DNA of 64,000 nt. Source: Septoria linicola (Eukaryota; Ascomycota; Dothideomycetes; Mycosphaerellales; Mycosphaerellaceae). The notes under the pieces are model-generated. The model worked only from the letters and a program-made list of their open reading frames with translations, had not been told where the DNA came from and searched no databases. This document shows, piece after piece, positions 20,870-32,078 of this stretch. Where the stretch lies: contig CP099423.1 of NCBI GenBank assembly GCA_024114885.1, positions 1,178,001-1,242,000 of the forward strand, read 5' to 3'. The translations under genes and the position numbers were made by a program. The stretch's first letter is position 1. Every line of letters starts with the position of its first letter.

Positions 20870-21613
20870 TCATCCCCGACCCAGAAGCACACCACCACTT
20901 CCCACTTCCGTAGTTCCCACTCCACTCACACCCTGAACATCGAACTGCATGATCACGCTTGCCATACCCAAAGCATCGTCCGCGTCGACAGAGACATTCG
21001 AAATGTCGATATGATAGCCTGGATCTTGCTCGGCGAAAGCTTGTTGATATGTCATGTTCTGTTGGGACGTCATGGAGTGGCCTTCGAAAGTCATGAGGAA
21101 GGATCGGTGTAAGTGGTCGAGAGCGAGTTGCATGGCTGAAGAGGTCATGGACCAGTCTCGGGTGTTGATGCATTGCAAGCCTGGAGTTGAGAGGGTCGTG
21201 AGGTAGGCTTCTAGACTGACACCGGCTGGTAGGTCGTTCTGTGTAGTGCTTGTGGAAGATTGAGTCTTGTTTTTGCTGAGATCTTGGTCCAAGCTCAAAT
21301 TGTCGACCTCGCGAGGCACTGCTGTGTCATGCATCTGCATAGTAATGATACCTTCAATCCACGTACGACAAGTAGAGCTTGACATTGTCAGCCCTTGAGG
21401 GTTCAGCTGAAGGATCAACCTGGACGGCCATACTATATTCGCCCCACCATGAGCCAAGATCTGATAGCTTTTGAAGATCTCAGTGGAGAATAAATGAAAT
21501 GGCTCTCTCTGCACATAGCACTGATACTGTGGCGTTTTCTGCTCAGACGACCATGACAATGGCTCGGCAGATTTGATGAGCTGTTCTAAGCTCAAGAGTG
21601 ATTCGAGTTCCAT
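20870..21613 (-). CDS. Hypothetical protein, 247 residues
   Basis: A single intronless frame on the minus strand with an ATG only 27 bp downstream of the MFS stop codon (transcribed in the same direction). No signal peptide or membrane segment. The middle is rich in Ser/Thr (SLDQDLSKNKTQSSTSTTQN) and probably disordered; the C-terminal half has alternating hydrophobic strands (HIDISNVSVDADDALGMAS) that could form a cone-shaped NTF2/SnoaL-like fold, but no catalytic residues are recognised. The end is Gly-rich. The function is unknown. Codon use looks ordinary for the window. Confidence 0.55.
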   Translation of the reverse strand: MELESLLSLEQLIKSAEPLSWSSEQKTPQYQCYVQREPFHLFSTEIFKSYQILAHGGANIVWPSRLILQLNPQGLTMSSSTCRTWIEGIITMQMHDTAVPREVDNLSLDQDLSKNKTQSSTSTTQNDLPAGVSLEAYLTTLSTPGLQCINTRDWSMTSSAMQLALDHLHRSFLMTFEGHSMTSQQNMTYQQAFAEQDPGYHIDISNVSVDADDALGMASVIMQFDVQGVSGVGTTEVGSGGVLLGRG

Positions 21614-21640
21614 AGGTAGCGTACAGTTGCATAGATACTC

Positions 21641-23607
21641 TCAGTATATGTAGCGGAAGTTAGCCCAATTCTCGCGATCAGTCAGATCCGAGAACGCGGT
21701 AGCGTGGAAGTCTCGTCCCTCCAGACCTCCCTCTTGTAGGCTCACAAGCCTATCTCTTCTCTTGTTCTCAGCGCTCAGCATGATCCTCAGAGCGATGATC
21801 ACAACGACTTCGATCAAGTGACTGACGATCATTGACCAGATTCCGAGCTCATAGCCCGGCTGTTGATCAGTGAGGTAGAAGAATGGCCCGACGATGTTTC
21901 CAGTGCAGTATCCCAGAAATAGCACAGCATTGGTGACAACTTTCTTGGTATGTCCAGCTGTGTTGGCAATCGTCATGCTCAGGATCATGCAAAACGCAGC
22001 GTTGTATGGTCCAGTCAAGTAGTAGCATGTGAGTCTGCCGCCGACGTTGTCCTGAGCAAGGAAGCGTAGACCAAAGGCACCGGCAATGTTAGGCATTAGG
22101 TAGAGCAAGATGAAGTAGCATCTTGTTTGGTAGCCCTTCTGAGAAAAGTAGTCGTTAAGGAAGACGCAGCTGAGGATACTGACAGCAATGATGAAGCCGT
22201 ACGGTATCTGCATGAGAGTAGTGACCAGAGTCGAGAAGCCAAATCCTTTGATGATGATCGTGCCGAAGTTTGAGATGCCGCCGTTTGGAACGTTGCATAC
22301 CATTCCAAGTATGAAGAAGAGGTAGAGCTTGGGATCAATGAACGCCTCTTCGACTTGGTACCACTTGAATTGCTTGTTCTCGACTCCGGTCTGGTCATCT
22401 CGCAGCCGCTCCACTGCGATTCGCTTTTCACGTTGACTCAGGCCTTTGGCGGTGACTGGGCTATCCGGGAGGAGGATGAACATTACCACGCCCCAAACGC
22501 AGCACAGAGCGCCTATGATGATGAATTCGAACTTCCAGGACGGCAGACTGCCTTTGATGTTGCCGATGCCATATCCAAGTAACCCGCCAAGGGCAATTCC
22601 TAGGCCGTTCGCAGTATACCACAACCCAATTCTGATGGGTTGCTGCCGTCTTGTGTACCACATGGAAGTCACAAGCATGAATGCTGGATCAGCACACGCT
22701 TCCGCTGCACCAGAAAGAGCTCTGAGTGCAGCAAGAGTGGCAAAGTTGTGCGATACGGCTTGTAACATCAGGAAGAAACCCCAGAGGAAGATGTTGAAAC
22801 CGAGATACTTGCCAACAGGGAAGCGTTGCAGGAGGATGTTCGTAGGCAGAGCCCAGACTAAGAAGCCGAAGTAGAAGATGCCTAAGCGACGTCAGCAACT
22901 TTGCCGTAGTGGGCAAAAAGTCGCACCTACTGCTTAGCCAGCTGTATTCGGTGCCAACCAGATTTAGATCCTCTCGAATGCCAAAGATTGCAGCGTAGCT
23001 TAAGGTCACTTTGTCTACGTAAAAGCTATTTCCACTGTTAATAAGAACCCAGACATATGTTGGGTTGAATCCGAGATCGGTCGGAGCCAAAATTGCCACA
23101 ACGGCGGCGTGGCAGGCAGAAATGCGTACATAATTAGCATGGTGAAAGGTTCAATGCACTTACAATACACTGAAGATTCTCAATCAAAGGTCAGCAGTGT
23201 CTCCAAAGTTTTTAATGTCATCGTTATGACTGTCTGAGCACAAAGTGCCACAGCGCCGATATACGATGCGGAGACACCTTGGTCGAGAGCCAGCCTTCTG
23301 ACGATTGATTGACTTACTAACAAACAGCAAGATACGGAATGATCATAAAGTCAATCTTCCGTACCAACTTCTTCTCTTCGATCGAATCGACAGGCTCGTG
23401 AACTTGATCAGGCGAGTCGAAGAGTGCCTGAGCAACATCTCCACCTCCAGTCTTCGAAGCTGCCCATTTCCGTGGCTCTATCGTCGATGCTGTTTCGTGG
23501 TGAATCACATCATCTTTGCTTGTTTCGTGGTATCGTTCTGGCGTGGTCGACTCTGAAGTCTGGATGTCGTCCGCGCTGCGCGGGGCGCCTCTCTTGAAGA
23601 GACCCAT
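21641..23607 (-). CDS. MFS transporter, Dal5/Tna1-like anion:cation symporter family
   Basis: Four exons fit without gaps: 23607-23318, a 6-nt micro-exon 23169-23164, 23025-22931 and 22881-21641, totalling 543 residues in perfect phase. Splice signals are GTAAGT..CTTCAG (148 nt), GTAAGT..AATAG (138 nt) and GTAGGT..CTTAG (49 nt). The N-terminal 90 residues are cytosolic; then about 12 membrane helices follow, with the family phrases PYLAVCY, FYVDKVTLSYAAIFG, SWLSSIFYFGFL and RFPVGKYLGFNIFLWG. This group imports allantoate, nicotinate, dipeptides or similar organic anions together with protons. Without the micro-exon the residues VF before FYVDK are lost, although the frame stays open. The substrate cannot be read from sequence. 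No adjacent catabolic gene helps. Confidence 0.85.
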
Positions 23608-24573
23608 CTTGTTGTCTGGCTGAGAGATGTATGGAGAGGATCACATTGCGCGAAGCAATAGTGGCGCACCAAGCATTAAGAGAAGAGCCTGCGACAAGAC
23701 ATGGCGGAAAAGCCGCCAAGCGGATGAAAGATCAGATACCGATATCCACACATTTGCTGGCGTGACAGTGAGCGCATTGGATCCTGAAGTCCTTCTCCGC
23801 AGATGGCAAGATGCAAGTGTCACCCCCAAATCCTGCCCCCGCAAACTTCTCCACATATACCTCTGCCATAGTAGGAAACAATCGGCATGATGCGAGGTAA
23901 CCAGTAACACGGTAAGTATCGACGAGGATGGCACAAAACACACTTTAAAGATATCAACACTCATTCATTTTCTTCCCGTATATGCATTTTGAGATTCATT
24001 TGTAGCCAGCCGTCGTCCTTCGTACACTCGTTGGGTATCAACAGAACACTGCGCTTCCACACATCCACCTAACAGCAGACCGGCCATGCGAGAGCATATG
24101 AAGAAACGAAGCGCAAAGAAAGTGTAAAAATGCTGGAAGTCAGAGACGTCGTCCTGCGACCGAATGCTCGCACATTGCTCGGAGCAAAGTGAAGCATGTC
24201 CACGGCCAAGAGCACCCCCTGGTCGATGCCCAGAGCGTCTTACAGCTGCGCGAACGAGGTGATGCCGGAACAAGCTTGTGAAGCTTATGTCGGAGATTTA
24301 CAATGATGGCCTCGCTTGGCCATCGGGCGATAGCCACGTGATGAATGCAGCATGCGCCGTAACGCGAGCATTCTAGGGGATCGTACTCGGACAGAGCACT
24401 CCTTGCATCAAACAATGCCTGTCTGAGTTGACTCGTACCACTTGCCTCACTGACAGTGCATGAGTCTTTCGCAAGGTCGAGGCCTTTTGTGGTGCATCCA
24501 AATCATCGTGATAACTTCGGCCGCGGCACTGACATCCGTTTGCCAAGCCCTACAGCTAGGGCTGGCTAATCAT
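23608..24573. promoter_or_regulatory. Promoter region of the Dal5-type transporter gene
   Basis: No gene supported in 966 bp. It contains the transporter's 5' flank and the 3' flank of the Zn2Cys6 regulator gene. I found no clear cluster of GATA-factor sites. Confidence 0.4.
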
Positions 24574-27332
24574 TCATCCTCGTCGCTTGGATGATGGAGG
24601 ATAGTGCGCATATGCTGACTGGTCCACGCTGGCCTCTCTGTATCTCTTTTGTCCATGCCCAGAAACATAAGCACTTGTGAATGCATCTTGCCACATCACG
24701 GGTGTGACCATGGGCATAGCAGGAGGGGTCGTGTCTGGTATAACAGGGTTGGCTGCTACAGGCAATGGCTGTCCTCCGTACATGGTATGAGTGCTGATCG
24801 GTGATGTTTGGTTGGGCATCATGGGCGCAGACGTGGGCTGCATATGAGCTGGCGCAGGAGGTGTAGCTTGAGTTGGAGGGCCGCCACCAAATGCAGCGTT
24901 CCACTGATCGAAGATCCCAGATGGATCCCAGACTGGCGTGTGCTGCTCATTGCTTATGACAGGCTCCAGCGCGTAACCGGCTTGTGATGCCGAAACTTGT
25001 TGCATGCTGGAGGGTGCGTATGCAGACTGCTGCGGAATGTCATAGCTACTGCTATGGTGTGGAATCGATGGTCGTGAAGACATGCCGTGACCCGGTGTGC
25101 TCTCAAACGCAGAAGGATAGCCAGCTCCAGGTGGCATTGGCTTGGGATTCGCAGCGTCCGCCATATTCCATGTCGGCTGTGTCAAGATCCGCGAATTTAT
25201 TGGGTCAGAGTCTGTGCTTGACGGCGTGGGATGGTTTTCCATTACTGGACTTCTCAATCCAAGCGTGGGCTTCAGCTCAAAAGGCTGCAATACATCGGCA
25301 CTGAAGGCCTCGCGTAAGGTGTTGATCTGTGCCTGCATCTCAGCATTCGCAGACGTTATGCAGTGCTCGAGGACGCGCATATGCCGCGTAAAGTAAAGGC
25401 GTGCTTGCGAATTGAGTACTGGATCTGGACATGTGATCGCCGCCTACACATTATTAGCTTTTGTATCAAACAAGTATCGCAGATGGGACATACCAAGTGC
25501 AACATCATGCAGGTCAGGACGCAGTAGATGGTGAAGTTGACGCCACGGATCATGAATTGCAGACCGTGGAACTGGAAGTCCCGGTAGAGTGCCTCTTGAG
25601 TGCGGCACATGAGAGATGCTGAATTGAGGCAGATGTCGAGTTGTGCTTTCCAACCCGGATCGCCTTTCGCCAAGAGCGCCTGCAGCTGAGGACGGTGGTG
25701 CATGATAACACAGAGGTGGTGGTAAACATGCACGTATGCCTTGAAGTGATCTGCTCCGAGCCATGGCGGGCTTCCAGCATCGTCAAATTGAAGCTGGAAG
25801 TCGTTTGGCAAAGTCTCGACCCAGACTGGGAGGTCCTCGTTGTGTTGGACAAACGCAGGATCCAAAGCCCAGTCTTTCTTGTATCGTTTCATGGTCTGCC
25901 AGAGAATGTTCGACTGTTTGATATTTTTCACGGCCTGCGCGAGTATCGTCGATCTCCTCGAAGCCAAATGCTCGAATGCATCGATGTCGTTTGTAGGAAG
26001 CGGAAGAGTATACTGCACAGAGTCGATGTCAACCGAGAAGTCCGAACGGCCCATGGGCGCTCCTGTCAGAATCTCAAGAATGAATAATATCTGCCACACG
26101 CGGGTTCGTAGCATGCACTCGGTCCTGCTATGGTTGCATCTGTTAGTGGTCCGGTGCTGCTCGTGATGTACGTCAAGTCCGAGGTCAATAGCAGAAGTCG
26201 TCATGTACTTCACTGCCATCCACGATCGGTAATAATAGCCTCGCTTAGAAATGCTCTCTCTCGCTTTCATCAGAATGATCATGGCCTGTATCGTATCAAG
26301 TCGCGGGACATCCTTGAAGCTCTCTTCGTGTCTTGCTGCCAGAGCAAGCCATTTCCGTGACTCCACAGGCTGCTCCAGATATCGCGCCACACAGGCGAAA
26401 ATGGCCTCTAACAGGAGTGGAGACATTCCTTGCCGGTTCACCCGCCACTGCTCCAGAAACGTCGCTCTGTGCAGAACTGGACAGTAAGGATGTATGTGGT
26501 CAAAATAATAGTTGAAGAAGTAGGTTGCCCGTTCCTCTGAGGGCATCATCTCGGGTGGAATCCTGATCGCGGAATCGGCCATCACGGATGCTGGGAGTAT
26601 CACTTCTGCCTCTTCAGTAGCTGGAGCATCTGGTGCCATGTGAGTCCTCGTGATGTACGGTGCTGCCGAAGTGATGTCGATTTGGAGATCGCCCATTTGT
26701 TCAGATAGTTCGCGGACGCCAGCTTCAATTTCCTGCGGATCGCCACTGGAGCTTTCTGATGCTTCCGTCTGGGATCTGATAAAGCTTGGCAACTGCCCGC
26801 CATGCTGATATTGAGATGCTGCCTTGGCAGACTGGTAGTAAGATTCGTGTGGGTAGCTTTGCTGGCTTAGTCGGGGTTGAGGCTGGTGAGGATATGCATT
26901 TGAAGCATATTCATGTTGAAATGATGGCGCTGAGGTAGGAGCACTGGTAGGAGTCGCGGGAGGCACATTGCTTGCCCATTCGTGCACCATTCGCGGCTGT
27001 GAATGTATGCCATTGGACTCGGGCTCCACGGGACTGCTTGCAGGAAATGTAGTATTCTGGAATGAAAAGGTTTGCTGTCCGGTAGCACTGTCGGGTGTTT
27101 GAGATTCATCGTCCTGGTCAAGAGTTGGTGGTATGCATTTCAGCTTTAGACGCACGCAGGCGCCGCACGGCCAAGGTCCGTTTTGGAGTGCGCCATCACA
27201 CCGTATCTTGCGTTTCCGGCAGCCATTGCAAGCGCGCATGACCTTGAGTCGCTTGTGGCGATTATATTCGTCGACAAAGACATACTGCTTGGTGTGCGCA
27301 GCCGGCGCCGGCGCAGTCGTAGCGCTGTCCAT
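24574..27332 (-). CDS. Zn2Cys6 fungal-specific transcription factor
   Basis: Two exons, 27332-25494 and 25443-24574, joined in phase 0 over a 50-nt intron (GTATGT..GTGTAG), give 902 residues. The DNA-binding cluster has Cys35, 38, 45, 56, 59 and 66 in the spacing 2-6-10-2-6, preceded by a basic stretch (RHKRLKVMRAC). Residues 70-230 are Pro/Gln/Ser-rich. The fungal-specific regulatory domain lies around 260-620 (FFNYYFDHIHPYCPVLH, and RTRVWQILFILEILTG). The C-terminal 250 residues are a Pro/Met/Gln-rich probable activation region ending in the basic KRYREAS...SSKRRG. The unusually long loop between Cys45 and Cys56 is a usable subfamily marker. No target is known; it could regulate the adjacent transporter but nothing in the sequence shows this. 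Confidence 0.85.
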
Positions 27333-28095
27333 CCGGGCAAGAAGCTGTTTCTGGAGGTGTTACCTGGTGAAAGAACAGGATGCCGAAGTGGATATGAATG
27401 TCATCGGGATTTAGTGGAAAAGTTCAAGCAGTTGGCCCGAAGCCGCTGACAGGCATTTTCTATAGGCCCATTGTCCGACAGCAAGAAGATTGAGGTCCAG
27501 CAAAGAAGAGTCCGGTCAAAGCTGCAGAATCCTCCAGTGGCATTTCTTGGTCGCGCAGGCAGGATGATGAGATGGACGAGGTATAGTGTGTGCGTGCGTG
27601 CGTGAGCAAGGGCCTAAGTGGCCGTTCAGTGGGGTGGTCCTTGGAGATCATCCGTGCGACGAAAGGCACGGCGAAATACCCTGTCCGCACTCCCTCCCTA
27701 AGTTAGCCGCGTTAGGACCTTACGCCACTTGGGCCACCACTGGGAAGCTGACGTGAGGCGACCAGTGCTCTGCACGCTGAATGGCCGCTGCACTGCTATA
27801 CCAACCTTGCACCTGCAGCTGTGCATTCGTCAGCCGCGATCTTGTTTTGCCTGCCGAAGCCAAACAGACGACGCAACGCTCACCCACAACATAACACTGC
27901 ACAGACTGCTCACGTTGCCTCTCAAATACCGTTCGGAATTGTCCGGATCCACTTTGACGTTTCGTGCCAAGAGTCGCTGTCGAAGTGGCACTTGTGCACC
28001 TCGCTCGCTTCGCCCCAGTTCCCTTTGAACGCAACGCACGCAACACACCTGAACAGGAGGATCCTCGTTACATTGATAGGACGCCACCGAACATC
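27333..28095. promoter_or_regulatory. Divergent promoter between the Zn2Cys6 gene and CIA2
   Basis: The region serves two genes transcribed away from each other. It contains a short GTGC microsatellite near 27588-27606 (TGTGTGCGTGCGTGCGTGAG). A frame entering CIA2 from upstream is open from 27964 but begins with GTG, so it is treated as leader. Confidence 0.45.
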
Positions 28096-28710
28096 ATGGA
28101 CGCCGGCAAGGACAACGCTAATCCCACCATCATCAACCCGAATGACTTGCCGTCCCGCCGCCGGTCCACACCTTCAACGGCGAAGCCCAAGGGAATATTC
28201 GATGCTCTAGTGCCGCAGTACCCAAGCCTTCTGGATCCAACATCATCTCCCGAAGTACTGTATGATGTCTCAGACAGCGCCTCGTCTCCGTCGTCCTCGG
28301 ACGAGGAAGACCGCGAAGAAATAGACGAGCAAGAGGTTTACGACCTAATCTCCACCATCACTGACCCCGAGCACCCACTCTCGCTGGGCTCGCTGGGAGT
28401 CGTGAACCTGGAAGACATCAAAATCATCGCGCCAACTTCTCCACGGTCCCGCATTAGTTCTGTGCAAGTCTTGATCACGCCTACGACATCAGCCTGTTCC
28501 CTCACCACCGTGATTGGCCTCGGAGTCAAAGTACGACTCGTGAATGCCCTGCCTCCACGTTTCCGCGTGGACGTGCGCATCAAAGAAGGCACGTCCTCGT
28601 CTGCAGACGAGGCCAACAAGCAACTTGGTGACAAGGAACGTGTCGCAGCCGCCATGGAAAACCGAAACTTGATCAACATGGTCAACCACATGTTGTCCTC
28701 GTGCGAGTAG
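28096..28710 (+). CDS. CIA2: Cytosolic Fe-S cluster targeting protein CIA2 (MIP18/FAM96 family)
   Basis: Intronless, 204 residues from ATG 28096. The N-terminal 80 residues are variable with a Ser/Glu-rich acidic patch. The MIP18 (DUF59) domain follows: YDLISTITDPEHPLSLGSLG, VVNLEDIKI, VLITPTTSACSLTTVIGLGV with the conserved reactive Cys, LPPRFRVDVRIKEGTSSS, and the helix NLINMVNHMLSSCE at the C terminus. CIA2 joins the CIA1-CIA2-MET18 targeting complex, which hands Fe-S clusters to cytosolic and nuclear apo-proteins such as DNA polymerases and helicases. The frame is open upstream to 27964 but only through a GTG, so ATG 28096 is chosen. Confidence 0.93.
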   Translation: MDAGKDNANPTIINPNDLPSRRRSTPSTAKPKGIFDALVPQYPSLLDPTSSPEVLYDVSDSASSPSSSDEEDREEIDEQEVYDLISTITDPEHPLSLGSLGVVNLEDIKIIAPTSPRSRISSVQVLITPTTSACSLTTVIGLGVKVRLVNALPPRFRVDVRIKEGTSSSADEANKQLGDKERVAAAMENRNLINMVNHMLSSCE

Positions 28711-29610
28711 CGGCCGCCCCTAGCTGATCACTACTTGCTGCTCGAGCTGTGCATGGCCATGCATACTCCTTATTGTTCCTGCATAATGTGCAGTAGCGCG
28801 GGGATGGGGCATGACCAAGCACAAATCCACCTCTCGGAAAATACATGCGCCAATATATGATCTACAGCGCCAAACGAGCGAGGGCCATTTACGGACGCGA
28901 ATTACAGAGCTCCATGTTTCCGGCACCTTTCGACGACCATGTCACCATGTCATCAGGGTCTGTACGCGGTACAGATTTTATACTGCAAGATACAATGACG
29001 GCTCATCCACTTCATCACCAGGTGCCCACTTATGTCCCACAGCCAGGACGAATGACAATACAGATGTAGATAATGGATATGAATTGTTACGAGCATGGCG
29101 GGCATATCCGACGAGGACGACATTCACGCTTATCTACAGCAGGCGAGGCTTCAATTCGGCGCACATGCAAATGCGCGGCGCAGCAGCCTCTTTGGGCACG
29201 ATGGAGAACAAAACCCCGCAACAGCGCATGGACTCGGCTGCTTCACGGGCAAGTATAGGCTTTCGGCTCGCCTGCGCACGAGGCAATGAGACAGCTCGCT
29301 TAGAGCAAGATGAAAGCATGGCGACATGGAATACGATGGAAGTGACGTTCAGTTAAGGTTCGCAGAGACATGGACTACAAGGAGATGTGGACTTCGCTTC
29401 GCCTGGTCGTGCCGTCTCACTTCGCTCCTGCCATTTCCAGCTTGAAACTGACTAGGGTCCATCAGCGATTCAGTACATCTCGTCGTCCCACGTCGGCCGC
29501 CTGTCGAATCGGGGGAACATGCTCCATATAATGCCCACAGAAATGCCGATATGATTACATCTTGCCGCTATGCGTGTGCTTGAACGCAGCCTTCTCGAAG
29601 CACTGATCTT
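28711..29610. other. Convergent intergenic region, no gene seen
   Basis: Several overlapping open frames (up to 181 codons at 28811-29356) have no domain-like features and no consistent composition; none is called. Confidence 0.4.
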
Positions 29611-30165
29611 CTACTGGCGTGGTGGAAATGGTGCTGTGGTGGCCGCTGAACTAGATTCGCCCTCATTCCCGGGACGTGGCGCAGGGTGGTAGTTCTGGTC
29701 TGCCATAGCCTTGCTAGCACCTTGAGGCGGCTGGTATGCTGGAGGAGCGTCTCCGTGGTATGCCGGCGGAGGATTGTGTGGAGGAGCATACCCGTGCATC
29801 GCATAACCCTCTTGATAAGGGTCAGGGCCATACTGGTAGCGTGGCTGATACTGAGGATGCTGATAGCGCACTGAGCTGCGCACCATCCATCTGTGATATG
29901 CAAGAGGAGGCTGTCCCTTCTTCAGACGCCGTTTTGCGTGGTAGTAGCCACCAATGAAGTAGACCAGAATGGCAGCAAAGATGACACAGATGATAGCATA
30001 CCGCACTGCGTAGCCAGTCTGACCTTACGTTAGCAGTGTATCAGAATCGTGCTGGAGGTGATGTTGGCCTACATCTGACCACCACCAGCTGTCATCATTC
30101 CAGTCATCGTTGTCGTCATTCAGGTCATTATTGTTCTGTCGCGCCCATAGGCGTGTGGCGCCCAT
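29611..30165 (-). CDS. RCR-type single-pass membrane protein
   Basis: Exons 30165-30073 and 30018-29611 join in phase 0 over a 54-nt intron (GTAGGC..CTAAC..GTCAG), giving 166 residues. Exon 1 encodes a short luminal region with repeated Asn-Asp and Trp, ending WNDDSWWWSD. It continues in exon 2 as TGYAVRYAII and a transmembrane helix (CVIFAAILVYFIGGYY), then a basic stop-transfer (HAKRRLKKG), the phrase PPLAYHRWMV, and a Pro/Tyr-rich cytosolic tail with PPAY motifs. This is the layout of yeast Rcr1/Rcr2, which act in the endosomal/vacuolar sorting of plasma-membrane proteins; their PY motifs recruit the Rsp5 ubiquitin ligase. Two PPAY-like motifs are visible here (PPPAYHG, PPAYQP). Family call by inference. 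Confidence 0.8.
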
Positions 30166-32078
30166 GATGTCTCACTATTGCACTACACTCTCCTTCCTCC
30201 TCGAGCAGTCAGGCCGACCTCCGACAGCTGTGGTGAAGACAGATGGGGGAGCTATCAGACTTCAGCCGGCAGTAAGCGGGCCTGCCAGTAATGCAGACTA
30301 ACTACTGCAGATGCTTCGCACACCTCTTCCAGCTCAGGTCAAACGTCTCGAAGGCTGCCACTAGATGTGTGATCGGCGAGATGTGTGTACAGCTGTCTGC
30401 AGATCGGGTCCTTCCGAAACGAGTGACTAAGGGCGATGAGGAGCAGATCGGGTGTGTGGAGGGGTGGTGGAGGAGTAGGGAAGAACAGCAGTACGAAAGT
30501 TTTGCTGGTGGTACTACTGCGATGTTACTGCGGCGAGATACAGGAAGCGTGGTAGTCGTGTTGATTCTCTGTTGTTGGCCAAAGTTTAGGAGGTCGCAAC
30601 GGGCTGGTCGTCGTTTCATCTTGCCTTGCGCTAGAACTGCACTTCTTAGCGCTCCCGGGGAACACTCTTACGCAAGCCCTTTCCACCATTCTGCGAGATG
30701 TGCGAGTTTCGATGTTCTGCCGTGATCTTTTTGGCGTTGCATCGAACTGCCAGCTTCCCTGTCTTACGCAGCCACGCCTTGGAAACAATCGCCGTTCCGT
30801 ACGTGACGGCTGTACCACGTGTTACTTGGGCATCAACCATCGATGCTACCGCGCGATCGCGACGCCACTACCCTCACGATTGTTCTGCAGATCTCACAGC
30901 ATCTCACTTAGGGCATCTGCTTCGGATTAAAGTCCGAACTTGCGTACGAGCAGGTGAAGGGTTTCACAAGCACGAAAATCGGTCCTCTTTCAGCTTTCTG
31001 GATGGTTTAGACTTTCTTGAACTGTTTCGAGCTGCCAGCCACGCTTTCTGTGGCGTCGAGAAGTGCAAGCAGGGTCCTTCGAGAATTACGTGACAAGCAG
31101 ATGCATGGAATCGTGATGGAAGAACTCTATTGAGGCAAGTTGGTGTGAGCTGCTTGCGTGGGGTTCCTTGAGGCATTTGTGGTCCCGAACACCTTTTCTG
31201 CGAGGTTGCAATGCGGAGACGGCACAGCACTGCCACGAAGTAGGAACTGTAATGACATAAGCGGGAGAGGTTCCTGTTGTGGTAGGTTTTGCATGCTGAC
31301 GATGTGCTAGCAGAGAGAAGGCACCACGAGAAATCACCATGTCCCGGAAAACGTTGTTGCACTGCACTCGCTGTGCCTCACTGGCCGCTGACCAGTACAG
31401 GCTAGAATTTAATCAAGACAAGGCCGTGGAATTACGCCTCAGATCGAAGCCGAGCACTCCAAATCTGATTGAAAAGTGAGTGTACCGAGATCTCATATCT
31501 GCAACACTACGGCTTTGAGGTGCCTAATAAGTGGACGCAATAGCCTGCCCTTCTCAAGGCCACGCAAAGCCCACTTGCTCGTCTCTGCTCATCTCTGCGA
31601 TAGCCGCCGAGATAGACAACCACAGCCCAGCTTTGCAAAGACATATGTATCAGTAGGCCAAGCGATCAGATAATGTCGCTGCTGACTGAGCACAGTGAGT
31701 AATCTCAAAGGTCGTACATTGGCGGTGCAGGCAGATTAGATTGGCTCGGGAGGTGCGGCGACTACTTCATGACTGGCCAAGGCCACAATAAGTTGCCGTT
31801 CGATCCTGTTGAAGCTGAAGTGGCCGCTCATGCCACGGCGCTACCAGCTGAGGTTGGCTAGTGTCAGAGTGATCAAGACGACAGCACTAGGTCAGCGGAT
31901 TGATCATTGGCGCAGGAAGAGAATGGAGAATGTCGATTAGACCCTTCAACCCTAGGCCCCTCCACGGCCATATACATGCTGCAAGCACATACGAGGTTCC
32001 GAGAGCATCTTTCACGAGGCGACCATACAGTGCACAATAGTACACGGCACAAATGAAGTGTGTCTGAAGTCCTGATAT
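30166..32078. other. Long gene-poor stretch, 1.9 kb
   Basis: I see no supported gene, tRNA or mobile-element signature. Open frames up to about 144 codons overlap one another on both strands and show no domain features. The left end should contain the promoter of the RCR-type gene. Confidence 0.4.

Noticed and set aside
20870..23607. Polycistronic unit of the MFS gene and the 247-residue gene
   Set aside because: They share strand and are only 27 bp apart, but fungal nuclear genes are normally monocistronic and nothing shows co-translation.
27588..27607. GTGC-rich short repeat taken as a CRISPR-like or regulatory array
   Set aside because: It is a single 20-base microsatellite without spacers; CRISPR arrays do not occur in fungal nuclear DNA.
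27964..28095. N-terminal extension of CIA2
   Set aside because: Opens with GTG and adds a sequence absent from the family; ATG 28096 is preferred.
28811..29356. Open frame of 181 codons on the plus strand downstream of CIA2
   Set aside because: Low-order composition without family motifs; neighbouring frames equally open; no splice or start support.
30291..31362. Several open frames of 90-144 codons on both strands
   Set aside because: They overlap each other and none shows hydrophobic patterning, a domain or a plausible start.
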